A program made the position numbers and the translations under genes. A stretch of 64,000 nt of DNA from assembly GCA_902760345.1 (NCBI GenBank), contig CACWFY010000005.1, positions 1-64,000 on the forward strand, given 5' to 3'. Below, one piece after another: positions 1 to 7,527 of the stretch; the first letter of the stretch is position 1, and every line of letters starts with the position of its first letter. Below the pieces are notes generated by a model. It worked only from the letters and a program-made list of their open reading frames with translations, was not told where the DNA came from and searched no databases. Source of the DNA: an uncultured Bacteroidales bacterium. GTDB taxonomy: Bacteria; Bacteroidota; Bacteroidia; Bacteroidales; Bacteroidaceae.

Positions 1-48
1 TGCGCCGATGGTACTGCAATGCAATGCGGGAGAGTAGGAGGCCGCCAC
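1..48 (+). rRNA. rrf: 5S ribosomal RNA, 3' end (partial)
   Basis: The first bases contain the GCGCCGATGGTACTGC segment followed by GGGAGAGTAGG and a GCCGCC tail, which is the 3' third of a bacterial 5S rRNA. The 5' part lies before the window. A strong hairpin terminator follows directly, as expected at the end of an rRNA operon. The exact 3' end (about 43-50) is an estimate. Confidence 0.8.
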
Positions 49-60
49 TTTTCAGAAGAG

Positions 61-96
61 AGACCCTTTCATCAATATTGGTGAGAGGGTCTTTTT
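61..96 (+). terminator. Rho-independent terminator of the rRNA operon
   Basis: AGACCCT pairs with AGGGTCT across an inner stem (TCATCA against TGGTGA) with a small ATAT loop, and a T-run follows. It lies just after the 5S 3' end. Confidence 0.8.
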
Positions 97-151
97 CGTG
101 TTTGTATTGTTTTCCTCTGTTACAGTAAAACTAATGTTTTTCATTGAAATG

Positions 152-183
152 TTTGGAAGTTTCGAAAAATATTTTTATCTTTG
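152..183 (+). promoter_or_regulatory. Bacteroidales-type promoter
   Basis: TTTG at 152-155 and TATCTTTG at 176-183 with 20 bases between them match the -33/-7 pattern TTTG and TAnnTTTG of the Bacteroidota primary sigma factor. It drives the gene at 209. Confidence 0.75.
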
Positions 184-208
184 TGGATAATATAATGGAG
201 GAGTGAAG

Positions 209-1468
209 ATGAAAAGAAGGATTGTTCTCTTATGTATGTTATTGCTGGCCGTGCTGTCGGTTAGTGCACAAATGGTGGTGAGCGGTGTAGTGACTGATCG
301 TCAGACAGGTCGTTCCTTACCTCATGTTAGTGTTACAGTAGAATGTAACAATATGTCTGATGTGGATGCTAAGATACAAGTGCATACTGTGACAAACGAA
401 GAAGGACGTTTCACGCTGAAGGTTCTTCAGGAGCCCCGTTTTATCCATGTGAGCCATATTGGTTATCAGTCGCGTAGTATGAAGGTTAAAACAGATGTTG
501 AACAATCGATACAGATTGCTTTGACGACAAGTTCAGTGAATTTGCAGGAGGTGCTTGTCTCTGCAGATAATGCTTTGTCGATTCTTCGAGCAGCTATGCG
601 TCGTCTCGACGTGAACTATCCGCAAGAGCCAGAGCTGATGCGCTGTTTCTATCGTGAAACTGCGCGACGTGGAAGCCGTTATGTTTCTGTTGCCGAGGCT
701 GTGATGGACATGTATAAATCAGATTACAGCTATGGCCCTGAGCACGATGCTGTTGCCATACAAAAAGGGCGTCGACTGATGAGTATGAAGGCGAAGGATA
801 CTTTGGGAGTTAAAATTCAGGGTGGTCCTGTAATGCCCCTGATGGTTGATGTGGCTAAATGTCCAGACTATCTTTTGAATGAAGACAATTTGTCCCGTTA
901 CGATTTACGTCTGGAGATGCCAGTCAAGATAGCCGACCGCCTGCAATATGTTATCAGACTTTCGCCTAAAGGTCCTGTGGTTTTTCCGCAGATGACGGGT
1001 TTGCTGTATATTGATCAGGATATGCTGGCATTTACGCGTGCTGAATTAGAACTTGACATGCGTGACTGGCGGAAAGCTTCTGAATTGATGTTAGTAAAGA
1101 AGCCGTTAGGTTTGCACTTCCGGCCCAAGGAATTGTCGGTTACCATTACCTACGAGACAGACGATGAGGGTGTTACACGTATGAGCTATGTGCGTAATGT
1201 GATGCGCTTCAATTGTGATTGGAAGAGGCGGCTTTTTGCCTCGACCTATACGACGGTGAGTGAGATGGTGGTCACCGACCGTCTGCAGCAGGGTAGAGAA
1301 GTGAAGCGTCCGCGTGGCCGTTCGTCGTTTGGCCTGCGCGAGCGGTTCTATGATAAGGTGGCTTATTTCGAAGATCCAGACTTTTGGGCCGCTTATAATA
1401 TCATTGAACCGTCAGAGCCTTTAGAGCACGCTATTGGCAAGCTGAAGAGAAACGTTCAAAGGCACTGA
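209..1468 (+). CDS. Exported protein with carboxypeptidase-regulatory-like domain
   Basis: A 419-residue protein with a signal peptide (hydrophobic residues 5-20 ending SVSAQ). Residues about 22-105 form a carboxypeptidase-D regulatory-like beta-sandwich: SGVVTDRQTGRSLPHVSVTV at the start and HIGYQSRSMKV at the end, the fold found at the N-terminus of SusC-type and DUF5686-type proteins. The remaining ~300 residues resemble the conserved part of that exported Bacteroidales family (the MRCFYRE segment) but have no known enzymatic motif. ATG 209 is preferred to the in-frame GTG at 203 because GGAGGAG at 197-203 is a well placed ribosome binding site. It is transcribed alone, between its own promoter and a terminator at 1491. 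Likely periplasmic or outer-membrane associated; the function is unknown. Confidence 0.8.
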   Translation: MKRRIVLLCMLLLAVLSVSAQMVVSGVVTDRQTGRSLPHVSVTVECNNMSDVDAKIQVHTVTNEEGRFTLKVLQEPRFIHVSHIGYQSRSMKVKTDVEQSIQIALTTSSVNLQEVLVSADNALSILRAAMRRLDVNYPQEPELMRCFYRETARRGSRYVSVAEAVMDMYKSDYSYGPEHDAVAIQKGRRLMSMKAKDTLGVKIQGGPVMPLMVDVAKCPDYLLNEDNLSRYDLRLEMPVKIADRLQYVIRLSPKGPVVFPQMTGLLYIDQDMLAFTRAELELDMRDWRKASELMLVKKPLGLHFRPKELSVTITYETDDEGVTRMSYVRNVMRFNCDWKRRLFASTYTTVSEMVVTDRLQQGREVKRPRGRSSFGLRERFYDKVAYFEDPDFWAAYNIIEPSEPLEHAIGKLKRNVQRH

Positions 1469-1490
1469 TCAGATCCTTCAAAAAAACATA

Positions 1491-1524
1491 AAAGCGAGCT
1501 GGCTGTTTGGTTAGCTCGTTTTTT
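1491..1524 (+). terminator. Rho-independent terminator
   Basis: CGAGCT at 1495-1500 pairs with AGCTCG at 1513-1518, followed by six T. It ends the transcript of the gene at 209. Confidence 0.75.
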
Positions 1525-1537
1525 CTTTGTAATTTTG
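1506..1537 (+). promoter_or_regulatory. Promoter of the DPP4 gene
   Basis: TTTG at 1506-1509 and TAATTTTG at 1530-1537, 20 bases apart. The -33 element lies in the loop of the preceding terminator hairpin, so the terminator and promoter overlap. Confidence 0.7.
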
Positions 1538-1557
1538 CAATTGATTAAAATCTGAAT

Positions 1558-3720
1558 ATGATGAGAAAAGCAATATGGTTGACGATAGCCATACTATTGG
1601 CAGTATCGACAAGCGGTAAAAAACTAAGTCTGAAAGAGATGACCCGTGGTGATTTCCGAGGTGAATCAATGGCGGCTGTCCGTTCCCTGTCTGATGGTGA
1701 GACGTATGCTGCGTTGAGTGATGATGGAAAGCGGATTGTTCAGTATTCGTTTAAGACTGGTCAGTCTGTAGGAACCTTGTTTGATGTGTCCACAGTCAAG
1801 GGCGCTAATTTGGAAAAGATAGATGGTTACCAGATGAGCCCAGACGGTCGTCGGATGCTCATCCAGACAAATACGAAGCGTATCTATCGCCATTCGTTTA
1901 CTGCCACCTATTTTATATATAGCATCCGAAACAACCGTCTTGAACCTCTGTCTGATGGTGGTCCTCAACAGACTCCACTATTCTCTCCTGATGGCCAACA
2001 GGTAGCTTTTATTCGTAACAATAACATCTTTATTGTCAAACTGTTATATGGTAACGCTGAAGTACAGGTTACTAAGGATGGAGTGCGCAATCAGATTATC
2101 AATGGTATCCCCGACTGGGTCAATGAAGAAGAGTTTAGCAACAACCGCGCCATGGTGTTTACTGCAGACTCAAAGCAGATCGTGTGGGTTCGTTATGATG
2201 AGAAAGCCGTTGAGGAATATCATATCCCCAAGAGCGATGGTGGTTATGACTACAAATATCCCCTTGCTGGTGGTCAGAACTCTACCGTCAGCGTGTGGAG
2301 TTACGATATCTTGAGTAAAAAGATTCGCCAGTTGCAGGTGCCGATGGATGCTGACGGTTATATTCCTCGCCTTGTGACAACCTCTGATTCGTCGCGTGTT
2401 GCCGTCTATACTTTGAACCGCCATCAAGATTGTCTGCGTATCTATATGGCCAATCCTCTGTCTACCGTCAGCCAGATGGTCATTGAGGAGAAAGTTGACA
2501 AGTACATCCGTGACGAGGCCATCAGTGGTATTCGCATTACCGACAGTCATATCCTGCTTCCCAGTGATCGTGATGGCAATATGCACCTATATCTGTATAA
2601 TCTCAATGGTCAGCTGTTGCGTCAGGTTGACAGCGGCAACTATGAAGTTAGTACAGTTTACGGCTATGATGAGAAGACTGGTAACACCTATTTCGCCTCT
2701 CATGAAAACGGTGTCACTGACCAGCGCGTCTGGGTGGCTTCCAGCAATGGCCGTCGTGAATGTCTGACACCTCGAAGTGGATGGAGTACAGCTCTGTTTA
2801 GTAGCAATTACCAATACTTCATCCATACGTGGAGTGACCTGAATAATCCTACCACAGTGGCTCTTTGCAATCATAGTGGAAAGGTTTTGAAAACACTTTC
2901 GGATAATAAGCGCCTAAGCGACCAACTGTCTGATTATGAGCTTGGTAAACGAGAACTATTTACCTTTGCAACATCTGAGGGCATAACCCTCAACGGATGG
3001 ATGGTGAAGCCTGCTGATTTCGATGCGAGCAAACGTTATCCTGTTATTATGTACCAGTATGGCGGACCAGGTAACCAGCAGGTAACCAACAGTTGGAACA
3101 TCGGTATGATGGGGCAGGGGGCACTACTCGAACAGTACCTCTGCCAACAAGGATTCCTCTGTGTATGTGTTGACAATCGCGGTACGGGTGGTCGCGGTGC
3201 CGATTTCGAGAAATGCACCTACCAGAAACTTGGACAGTTGGAATCCCGCGATCAAGTAGAAGCAGCCCTCTGGCTAGGTCAGCAGACTTATGTCGACAAA
3301 GACCGTATCGCTATTTGGGGCTGGAGCTTCGGTGGATTCAATACCTTGATGGCCATGTCAGAGGGTAGGGACGTGTTCCGTGCCGGTATCGCCATTGCGC
3401 CTCCTACGTCGTGGCGCTATTACGACACCATCTATACTGAACGCTATATGCGTACTCCCAACGAGAATCCTTTGGGATATGATGAAAGTCCTATTGGTCG
3501 TGCCGCCCAGTTGCATGGTGCCCTGTTGATTTGTCATGGTCTGGCTGACGACAATGTGCACTATCGCAATACGGCAGACTATACCAAAGCACTAATTCAG
3601 GCCGACAAGGACTACAGCCAGTTGGTCTATACCGACTGCAACCACAGTATTAACGGTGGAAATAGCCGCAACCACCTGTTTAGGCAGTGCGTATCCTTCT
3701 TTAAGCGCGAATTGAAATAG
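1558..3720 (+). CDS. Dipeptidyl peptidase IV (S9B family)
   Basis: A 720-residue serine exopeptidase that releases X-Pro or X-Ala dipeptides from peptide N-termini, normally periplasmic in this phylum. Residues 1-20 are a signal peptide. An N-terminal beta-propeller (about 40-440, with repeated SPDG-type turns such as MSPDGRRM and FSPDGQQVAF) is followed by an alpha/beta-hydrolase domain. The nucleophile is Ser590 in GWSFGGF; the acid is Asp664 in ADDNVHY and the base His696 in DCNHSI. The 32-residue Asp-His spacing equals that of human DPP4. The NEEEF segment in the propeller region is the double-Glu motif that binds the substrate N-terminus. Length is normal for the family. It has its own promoter and a bidirectional terminator. 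Confidence 0.95.
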   Translation: MMRKAIWLTIAILLAVSTSGKKLSLKEMTRGDFRGESMAAVRSLSDGETYAALSDDGKRIVQYSFKTGQSVGTLFDVSTVKGANLEKIDGYQMSPDGRRMLIQTNTKRIYRHSFTATYFIYSIRNNRLEPLSDGGPQQTPLFSPDGQQVAFIRNNNIFIVKLLYGNAEVQVTKDGVRNQIINGIPDWVNEEEFSNNRAMVFTADSKQIVWVRYDEKAVEEYHIPKSDGGYDYKYPLAGGQNSTVSVWSYDILSKKIRQLQVPMDADGYIPRLVTTSDSSRVAVYTLNRHQDCLRIYMANPLSTVSQMVIEEKVDKYIRDEAISGIRITDSHILLPSDRDGNMHLYLYNLNGQLLRQVDSGNYEVSTVYGYDEKTGNTYFASHENGVTDQRVWVASSNGRRECLTPRSGWSTALFSSNYQYFIHTWSDLNNPTTVALCNHSGKVLKTLSDNKRLSDQLSDYELGKRELFTFATSEGITLNGWMVKPADFDASKRYPVIMYQYGGPGNQQVTNSWNIGMMGQGALLEQYLCQQGFLCVCVDNRGTGGRGADFEKCTYQKLGQLESRDQVEAALWLGQQTYVDKDRIAIWGWSFGGFNTLMAMSEGRDVFRAGIAIAPPTSWRYYDTIYTERYMRTPNENPLGYDESPIGRAAQLHGALLICHGLADDNVHYRNTADYTKALIQADKDYSQLVYTDCNHSINGGNSRNHLFRQCVSFFKRELK

Positions 3721-3725
3721 AAATA

Positions 3726-3755
3726 AATAAAGCTCCTCAGGCGAGGAGCTTTATT
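3726..3755. terminator. Bidirectional terminator between DPP4 and rubrerythrin
   Basis: A 13-bp stem, AATAAAGCTCCTC against GAGGAGCTTTATT, with a short loop. T-rich sequence is present on both strands, so it can serve both convergent genes. Confidence 0.85.
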
Positions 3756-3761
3756 GTTGGT

Positions 3762-4301
3762 TTAATAGTTCTCTGCCTTCACCTGGAAGTAAGCCTGTGG
3801 GTGGTCGCATACGGGACAAATGTCGGGAGCCTTCTTGCCAATGACGATGTGTCCGCAGTTGCTGCATTGCCAGATGACGTCACCGTCTTTTGAGAATACC
3901 TGCTCTTTCTTCACATTGTCTAAGAGCTTGCGATAGCGCTCTTCGTGAGTTTTTTCGATGGCTGCAACCATCTCGAACTTAGCAGCAATATCCTCGAACC
4001 CCTCTTCGCGGGCTTCGCGAGCCATGCGGGCATACATGTCGGTCCACTCGAAGTTCTCACCGCCGGCAGCAGCTTCCAGATTAGAAGCAGTATCCTTGAT
4101 ACCGCCCTCTAACAGCTTAAACCACATCTTGGCATGCTCTTTCTCGTTGGCAGCAGTCTCTTCGAAGATAGCAGCAATCTGTACGTAGCCGTCCTTCTTG
4201 GCTTTTGATGCCCAGTACGTGTACTTGTTGCGTGCCATGGACTCACCTGCAAATGCTTCCTGCAGGTTCTTTTCTGTTTTTGTTCCTTTCAGTTCTTTCA
4301 T
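3762..4301 (-). CDS. rbr: Rubrerythrin
   Basis: A 179-residue non-haem iron peroxidase of the oxidative stress defence of anaerobes, reducing hydrogen peroxide with electrons from rubredoxin-like donors. The N-terminal ~135 residues form a ferritin-like four-helix bundle carrying the diiron ligands in ETAANEKEH and [12 protein letters not shown]. The C-terminal rubredoxin domain has two CxxC knuckles, CSNC and CPVC, 12 residues apart. It is the full length of the family. No clear promoter is visible in the 60 bases upstream, which hold an array of 9-bp units, so read-through from ansA is likely. Confidence 0.95.
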   Translation of the reverse strand: MKELKGTKTEKNLQEAFAGESMARNKYTYWASKAKKDGYVQIAAIFEETAANEKEHAKMWFKLLEGGIKDTASNLEAAAGGENFEWTDMYARMAREAREEGFEDIAAKFEMVAAIEKTHEERYRKLLDNVKKEQVFSKDGDVIWQCSNCGHIVIGKKAPDICPVCDHPQAYFQVKAENY

Positions 4302-4331
4302 TGTTTTATTTGTTTAGTTAGTGAATATATG

Positions 4332-4367
4332 GGTCTTATAGGCCTTATGGGGCCAATGGGACTTATA
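4332..4367. repeat. Array of 9-bp units at the ansA-rbr junction
   Basis: Four degenerate 9-bp units: GGTCTTATA, GGCCTTATG, GGGCCAATG, GGACTTATA. The stop codon of ansA (4363-4365) lies inside the last unit. The same unit family recurs at 26558 and inside the AddA gene at 47877. Confidence 0.75.
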
Positions 4368-5391
4368 GGGAGATTTCTCCTCGGATGCTGCGGTTCATGT
4401 AGTAGCGCACCTGTTCCGGGTCATTGTAGTGCGACTGCAAGAACATCAACTTGGTGACAGCACTCTCTACTGTCGAATCGTAACCGCTGACCACTCCCGC
4501 CTCCTGCAGGCGATAGCCCGTGTCATAGCGTCCCATTTCTACACAGCCTTGCATACATTGGCTGATGTTTACGATCACTTTACCATGGCTGGTTCCTTCC
4601 TTTAAGGCATTCAGCAACCATGGGTTCTGTGGAGCATTACCGCTGCCGAAGGTACGCATGACGATGGCCTTGAGATTGGGTGTATGGATGATGTGACGTA
4701 TCAGGTCTTCACGTACGCCGGGGAATAGCGAGAAGATAATTACATTATTATCGAGTCTGAAGTGTGGCGTCATAGGTTTGCTGAAGTCTGGCTGCCATAT
4801 CCGCTCACGGTGATAGACGATGTTTACGCCAGCATCGACCAAATGCGGATAGTTGAACGACTCAAAGGCGTTGAACTCCTCGGCACTCTGCTTGGTCGTG
4901 CGGTTGCCGCGCAGTAGTCGTCCGTTGAAGTAAATGCCCACTTCAGGCACCATAGCGTTTCCCTTGTCATCTTTCGCTGCTGCTATCTCAATAGAGGTGA
5001 TAAGGTTTTCCTTTCCATCGGTACGCAATTGTCCGATGGGTAACTGCGAACCTGTGAAGATGACAGGTTTCGTCAGGTTTTCCAGCATATACGATAGGGC
5101 AGATGCCGTATAGGCCATGGTGTCTGTACCGTGTAGCACCACGAAACCGTCGTAGTCGTCATAGTGGTCGGCAATGACATGCGACAGGTCTGTCCATAGC
5201 CGTGGCGACATGTCGCTGGAGTCGATGGGCGGATTAAACTGATAGGTTTCAATTTGTGTGTCAAACTGCTTCAGTTCCGGCACATTAACGAGCAGGTGCT
5301 CGAAGTCAAATGGCTCCAAGGTTCCCATCTTTGGATTACGGTTCATACCGATTGTTCCGCCTGTGTATATAAGCAATACTTTACTTTGCAT
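4363..5391 (-). CDS. ansA: Type I L-asparaginase
   Basis: A 342-residue enzyme hydrolysing L-asparagine to aspartate and ammonia. Both catalytic threonine motifs are present: TGGTIG near the N-terminus (residues about 10-15) and HGTDTMAYTA near residue 90. No signal peptide, so cytoplasmic type I. The start is placed at ATG 5391 (MQSKVLLIYTGGTIG) rather than the longer ORF start at 5412, because a consensus -7 box covers 5396-5403 and transcription could not include 5412. The transcript would then have almost no 5' leader. The last codons and the stop are supplied by a 9-bp repeat array. Confidence 0.93.
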   Translation of the reverse strand: MQSKVLLIYTGGTIGMNRNPKMGTLEPFDFEHLLVNVPELKQFDTQIETYQFNPPIDSSDMSPRLWTDLSHVIADHYDDYDGFVVLHGTDTMAYTASALSYMLENLTKPVIFTGSQLPIGQLRTDGKENLITSIEIAAAKDDKGNAMVPEVGIYFNGRLLRGNRTTKQSAEEFNAFESFNYPHLVDAGVNIVYHRERIWQPDFSKPMTPHFRLDNNVIIFSLFPGVREDLIRHIIHTPNLKAIVMRTFGSGNAPQNPWLLNALKEGTSHGKVIVNISQCMQGCVEMGRYDTGYRLQEAGVVSGYDSTVESAVTKLMFLQSHYNDPEQVRYYMNRSIRGEISL

Positions 5392-5395
5392 GCTA

Positions 5396-5427
5396 CAAAG
5401 ATACGATTTCACGGATAAAAAACCAAA
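5396..5427 (-). promoter_or_regulatory. Promoter of ansA, predicted leaderless
   Basis: On the minus strand, TTTG at 5427-5424 and TATCTTTG at 5403-5396, 20 bases apart. The ansA ATG begins only five bases after the last G of the box. Confidence 0.75.
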
Positions 5428-5442
5428 ATATTTGGCAATTTA

Positions 5443-5474
5443 TTTCGCATTTTCAAAATAATTGTCTATCTTTG
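5443..5474 (+). promoter_or_regulatory. Promoter of the DUF4384-CHASE2-transglutaminase operon
   Basis: TATCTTTG at 5467-5474 with TTTC (one mismatch from TTTG) at 5443-5446. It is divergent from the ansA promoter; the leader to ATG 5513 is about 30 bases. Confidence 0.65.
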
Positions 5475-5512
5475 CTCACTGAAAAGACTATTACTTCAAA
5501 GACAAACGGTTC

Positions 5513-6376
5513 ATGCGCAATATATTAACAATATTCCTACTGCTCTTTTCTTGTTCGCTCTTCGCTCAGAAGGAGAAAACGGTGGAGGCGGAATTTACTT
5601 ATTATGCCCCAGAGAATGAGTCGCCGTCACAAGCTAAGCAGGCTGCTCTGAAACATGCTCAGATTAAGGCCATAGCTTCCGAATTTGGTACTATTGTCTC
5701 TCAGTCGAACATTACGCGTATGGAAAACAAAGGTGGTGAATCTACTGACTACTTCCTCAGTATAGGTAGTGCTGACGTGAAGGGCGAGTGGATAGAAACC
5801 ATCGGCAAACCCGTCTATAACATTACCTATGACGATGGTATCCTTGTGGTCAATGTCAAGGTCAAGGGTCGTATCCGTGAGATTGTCCGTTCGGCTATTG
5901 ACTTCCAGGCACATATTCTCCGCAACGGTACTGACGACAAGTTCGAGGACGATACCTTTGGCGATGGTGACGACCTCTACCTGTCGTTTGTTAGCCCTAC
6001 CAAAGGTTTTTTGGCTGTCTACCTTGTCGACGAAAATAGTGAGGTATACTGCCTGTTGCCGTATAGGGACCAGGAGGATGGCATTTATCCCATCCGCGCC
6101 AACAAACGCTATGTGTTCTTCAACCGCGACATTGCTCCTCAGCAGGAACGTCAGATTGTCGATGAATACGAGATGCGCTGTGATGAAGGCATTGAACATA
6201 ATCAGATTTACGTCATCTTCTCGCCCAACGAGTTTGCTAAGGCTGCTGACGCCACGACTTCTGAAGGTCTGCCGCGTCACTTGACCTATCAGGACTTTAA
6301 CCGTTGGTTGGCAAAATGCCGTAAGCATGATGTCGAGATGACCCCCCGTATGTTTAACTTAACGCTGAAGAGATGA
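5513..6376 (+). CDS. Exported DUF4384-like protein
   Basis: A 287-residue protein with a signal peptide (residues 1-18, ending LFAQ). Residues about 22-135 have the pattern of the LPP20/FlgT-like fold (SPSQAKQAALKHAQIKAIA followed by a strand series ending VNVKVKGRIREI). Residues about 155-240 match the DUF4384 pattern, with FLAVYLVDENSEVYCLLPY and IPxx-type strands, a domain found in exported signalling or stress proteins of several phyla. No catalytic residues are evident. First gene of a tight operon: its TGA overlaps the next ATG by four bases. Periplasmic location is inferred; the family assignment is by sequence pattern only. Confidence 0.75.
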   Translation: MRNILTIFLLLFSCSLFAQKEKTVEAEFTYYAPENESPSQAKQAALKHAQIKAIASEFGTIVSQSNITRMENKGGESTDYFLSIGSADVKGEWIETIGKPVYNITYDDGILVVNVKVKGRIREIVRSAIDFQAHILRNGTDDKFEDDTFGDGDDLYLSFVSPTKGFLAVYLVDENSEVYCLLPYRDQEDGIYPIRANKRYVFFNRDIAPQQERQIVDEYEMRCDEGIEHNQIYVIFSPNEFAKAADATTSEGLPRHLTYQDFNRWLAKCRKHDVEMTPRMFNLTLKR

Positions 6377-7527
6377 AATGGCTCCAGAACTATAAGCAAC
6401 ATTTTATGACCACGGTGTTGGCTTATGCCTACGTCGGTCTTTTGGCTGTTATAGCACTCAATACGTCGTTCCTTAATCCTGTGTCGAAAGCCATGGGCGA
6501 TTTCTCATTCATGGATATCTACTATCAGATTCAACTTGAGAGTGGTGATGAAGAGCAGAACGACGAGATTACCATTGTCGACATGTCGGCGCTGTTCAGC
6601 CGTCGCGAGTTGGCTAATGCCCTTCGTGCCATTCAGGAGGAGCACCCCAAGTATACAGGTGTCGATATGGTGTTTGAGGGTTTGCGCGAAGATTCTGTCG
6701 GTGATGAAATGATATGGGACGTTGCTGCTGAATTCGATAAGATTTGCTGGTCTCACCGTTTGTTGGACTACGAGAACGACAGCATTGGCTATACGACAGA
6801 TATCCGTTCTTTCTTTGCTGAACCTTTGGAGGTAACCGAAGGCTTCACCAATATGCAGCGCGACCTCTATGGCAGTATGAAGCGCATGGTGACGCTTGGT
6901 CGTAACAATAATGGTAAGTTGTGCTACTCGTTCATAGCACAGGTTGTTAACGGTGCTGAGGGCAAGGATTTTATCCCTTTGGAGGACAAAGACCTTCAGA
7001 TCAATTTCACACCGACGCACTTCAATGTCGTTATGCCTGACTCCATCCACGAGTATGCCGATTTGATTAAAGATCATATCGTCTTGTTTGGTACCATGAC
7101 CGACGAGAACGATATGCACTATACCCCGCTGGGCAAGATGGCAGGTGTCGAACTGTTGGCCTACGCCGGTCAGACGCTGATGTACCGTACCGATATCATT
7201 GAGCTGCCTGGGTGGCTGATGGTCATTTTGTCGTTCTTGATTGTTATGGTGAGCGAGGCAGGCTTGTTCAGTTATGCGGAATTTGCCAAAGCCCGCAAGA
7301 ACCGCTGGGCCCGTTTTGTCATGTCCTCTACGCTCACGGTTACCTATCTCACATTATTCTGGATGATTTTCCTTGTGTGGGTGTCGTACATCATGTTCTA
7401 CGAGTTTAACCTCAATCTGAATCTTGGATGGGCCCTGTCGGCTATGGCATTCCGCGTGTTGGCCCGCAATTTCTATAAAGAGTGTGTTGCCTTTATCAAC
7501 GAAAAAAAGAAAAGTGATGAGTCATAA
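6373..7527 (+). CDS. CHASE2-like membrane sensor protein without a cytoplasmic output domain
   Basis: 384 residues. A membrane segment at about 14-33 is followed by an extracytoplasmic domain (about 50-280) with CHASE2 features: ITIVDMSALFSRRELANAL, then YTGVDMVFEG, and HIVLFGTMTDENDMHYTPLG leading to GVELLAYAGQTL. Two or three further membrane segments occupy about 280-360 and the protein ends in a short charged tail. CHASE2 domains normally sit in front of kinases, cyclases or phosphatases; no such domain is present here, so the output must pass through a partner. Start and stop overlap both neighbours (4 and 11 bases), which implies translational coupling with the two exported proteins of the operon. 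Confidence 0.8.
   Translation: MKWLQNYKQHFMTTVLAYAYVGLLAVIALNTSFLNPVSKAMGDFSFMDIYYQIQLESGDEEQNDEITIVDMSALFSRRELANALRAIQEEHPKYTGVDMVFEGLREDSVGDEMIWDVAAEFDKICWSHRLLDYENDSIGYTTDIRSFFAEPLEVTEGFTNMQRDLYGSMKRMVTLGRNNNGKLCYSFIAQVVNGAEGKDFIPLEDKDLQINFTPTHFNVVMPDSIHEYADLIKDHIVLFGTMTDENDMHYTPLGKMAGVELLAYAGQTLMYRTDIIELPGWLMVILSFLIVMVSEAGLFSYAEFAKARKNRWARFVMSSTLTVTYLTLFWMIFLVWVSYIMFYEFNLNLNLGWALSAMAFRVLARNFYKECVAFINEKKKSDES

Noticed and set aside
7424..7516. Longer start for the transglutaminase-like protein
   Set aside because: It lies wholly inside the CHASE2 gene and removes the signal peptide from the N-terminus.
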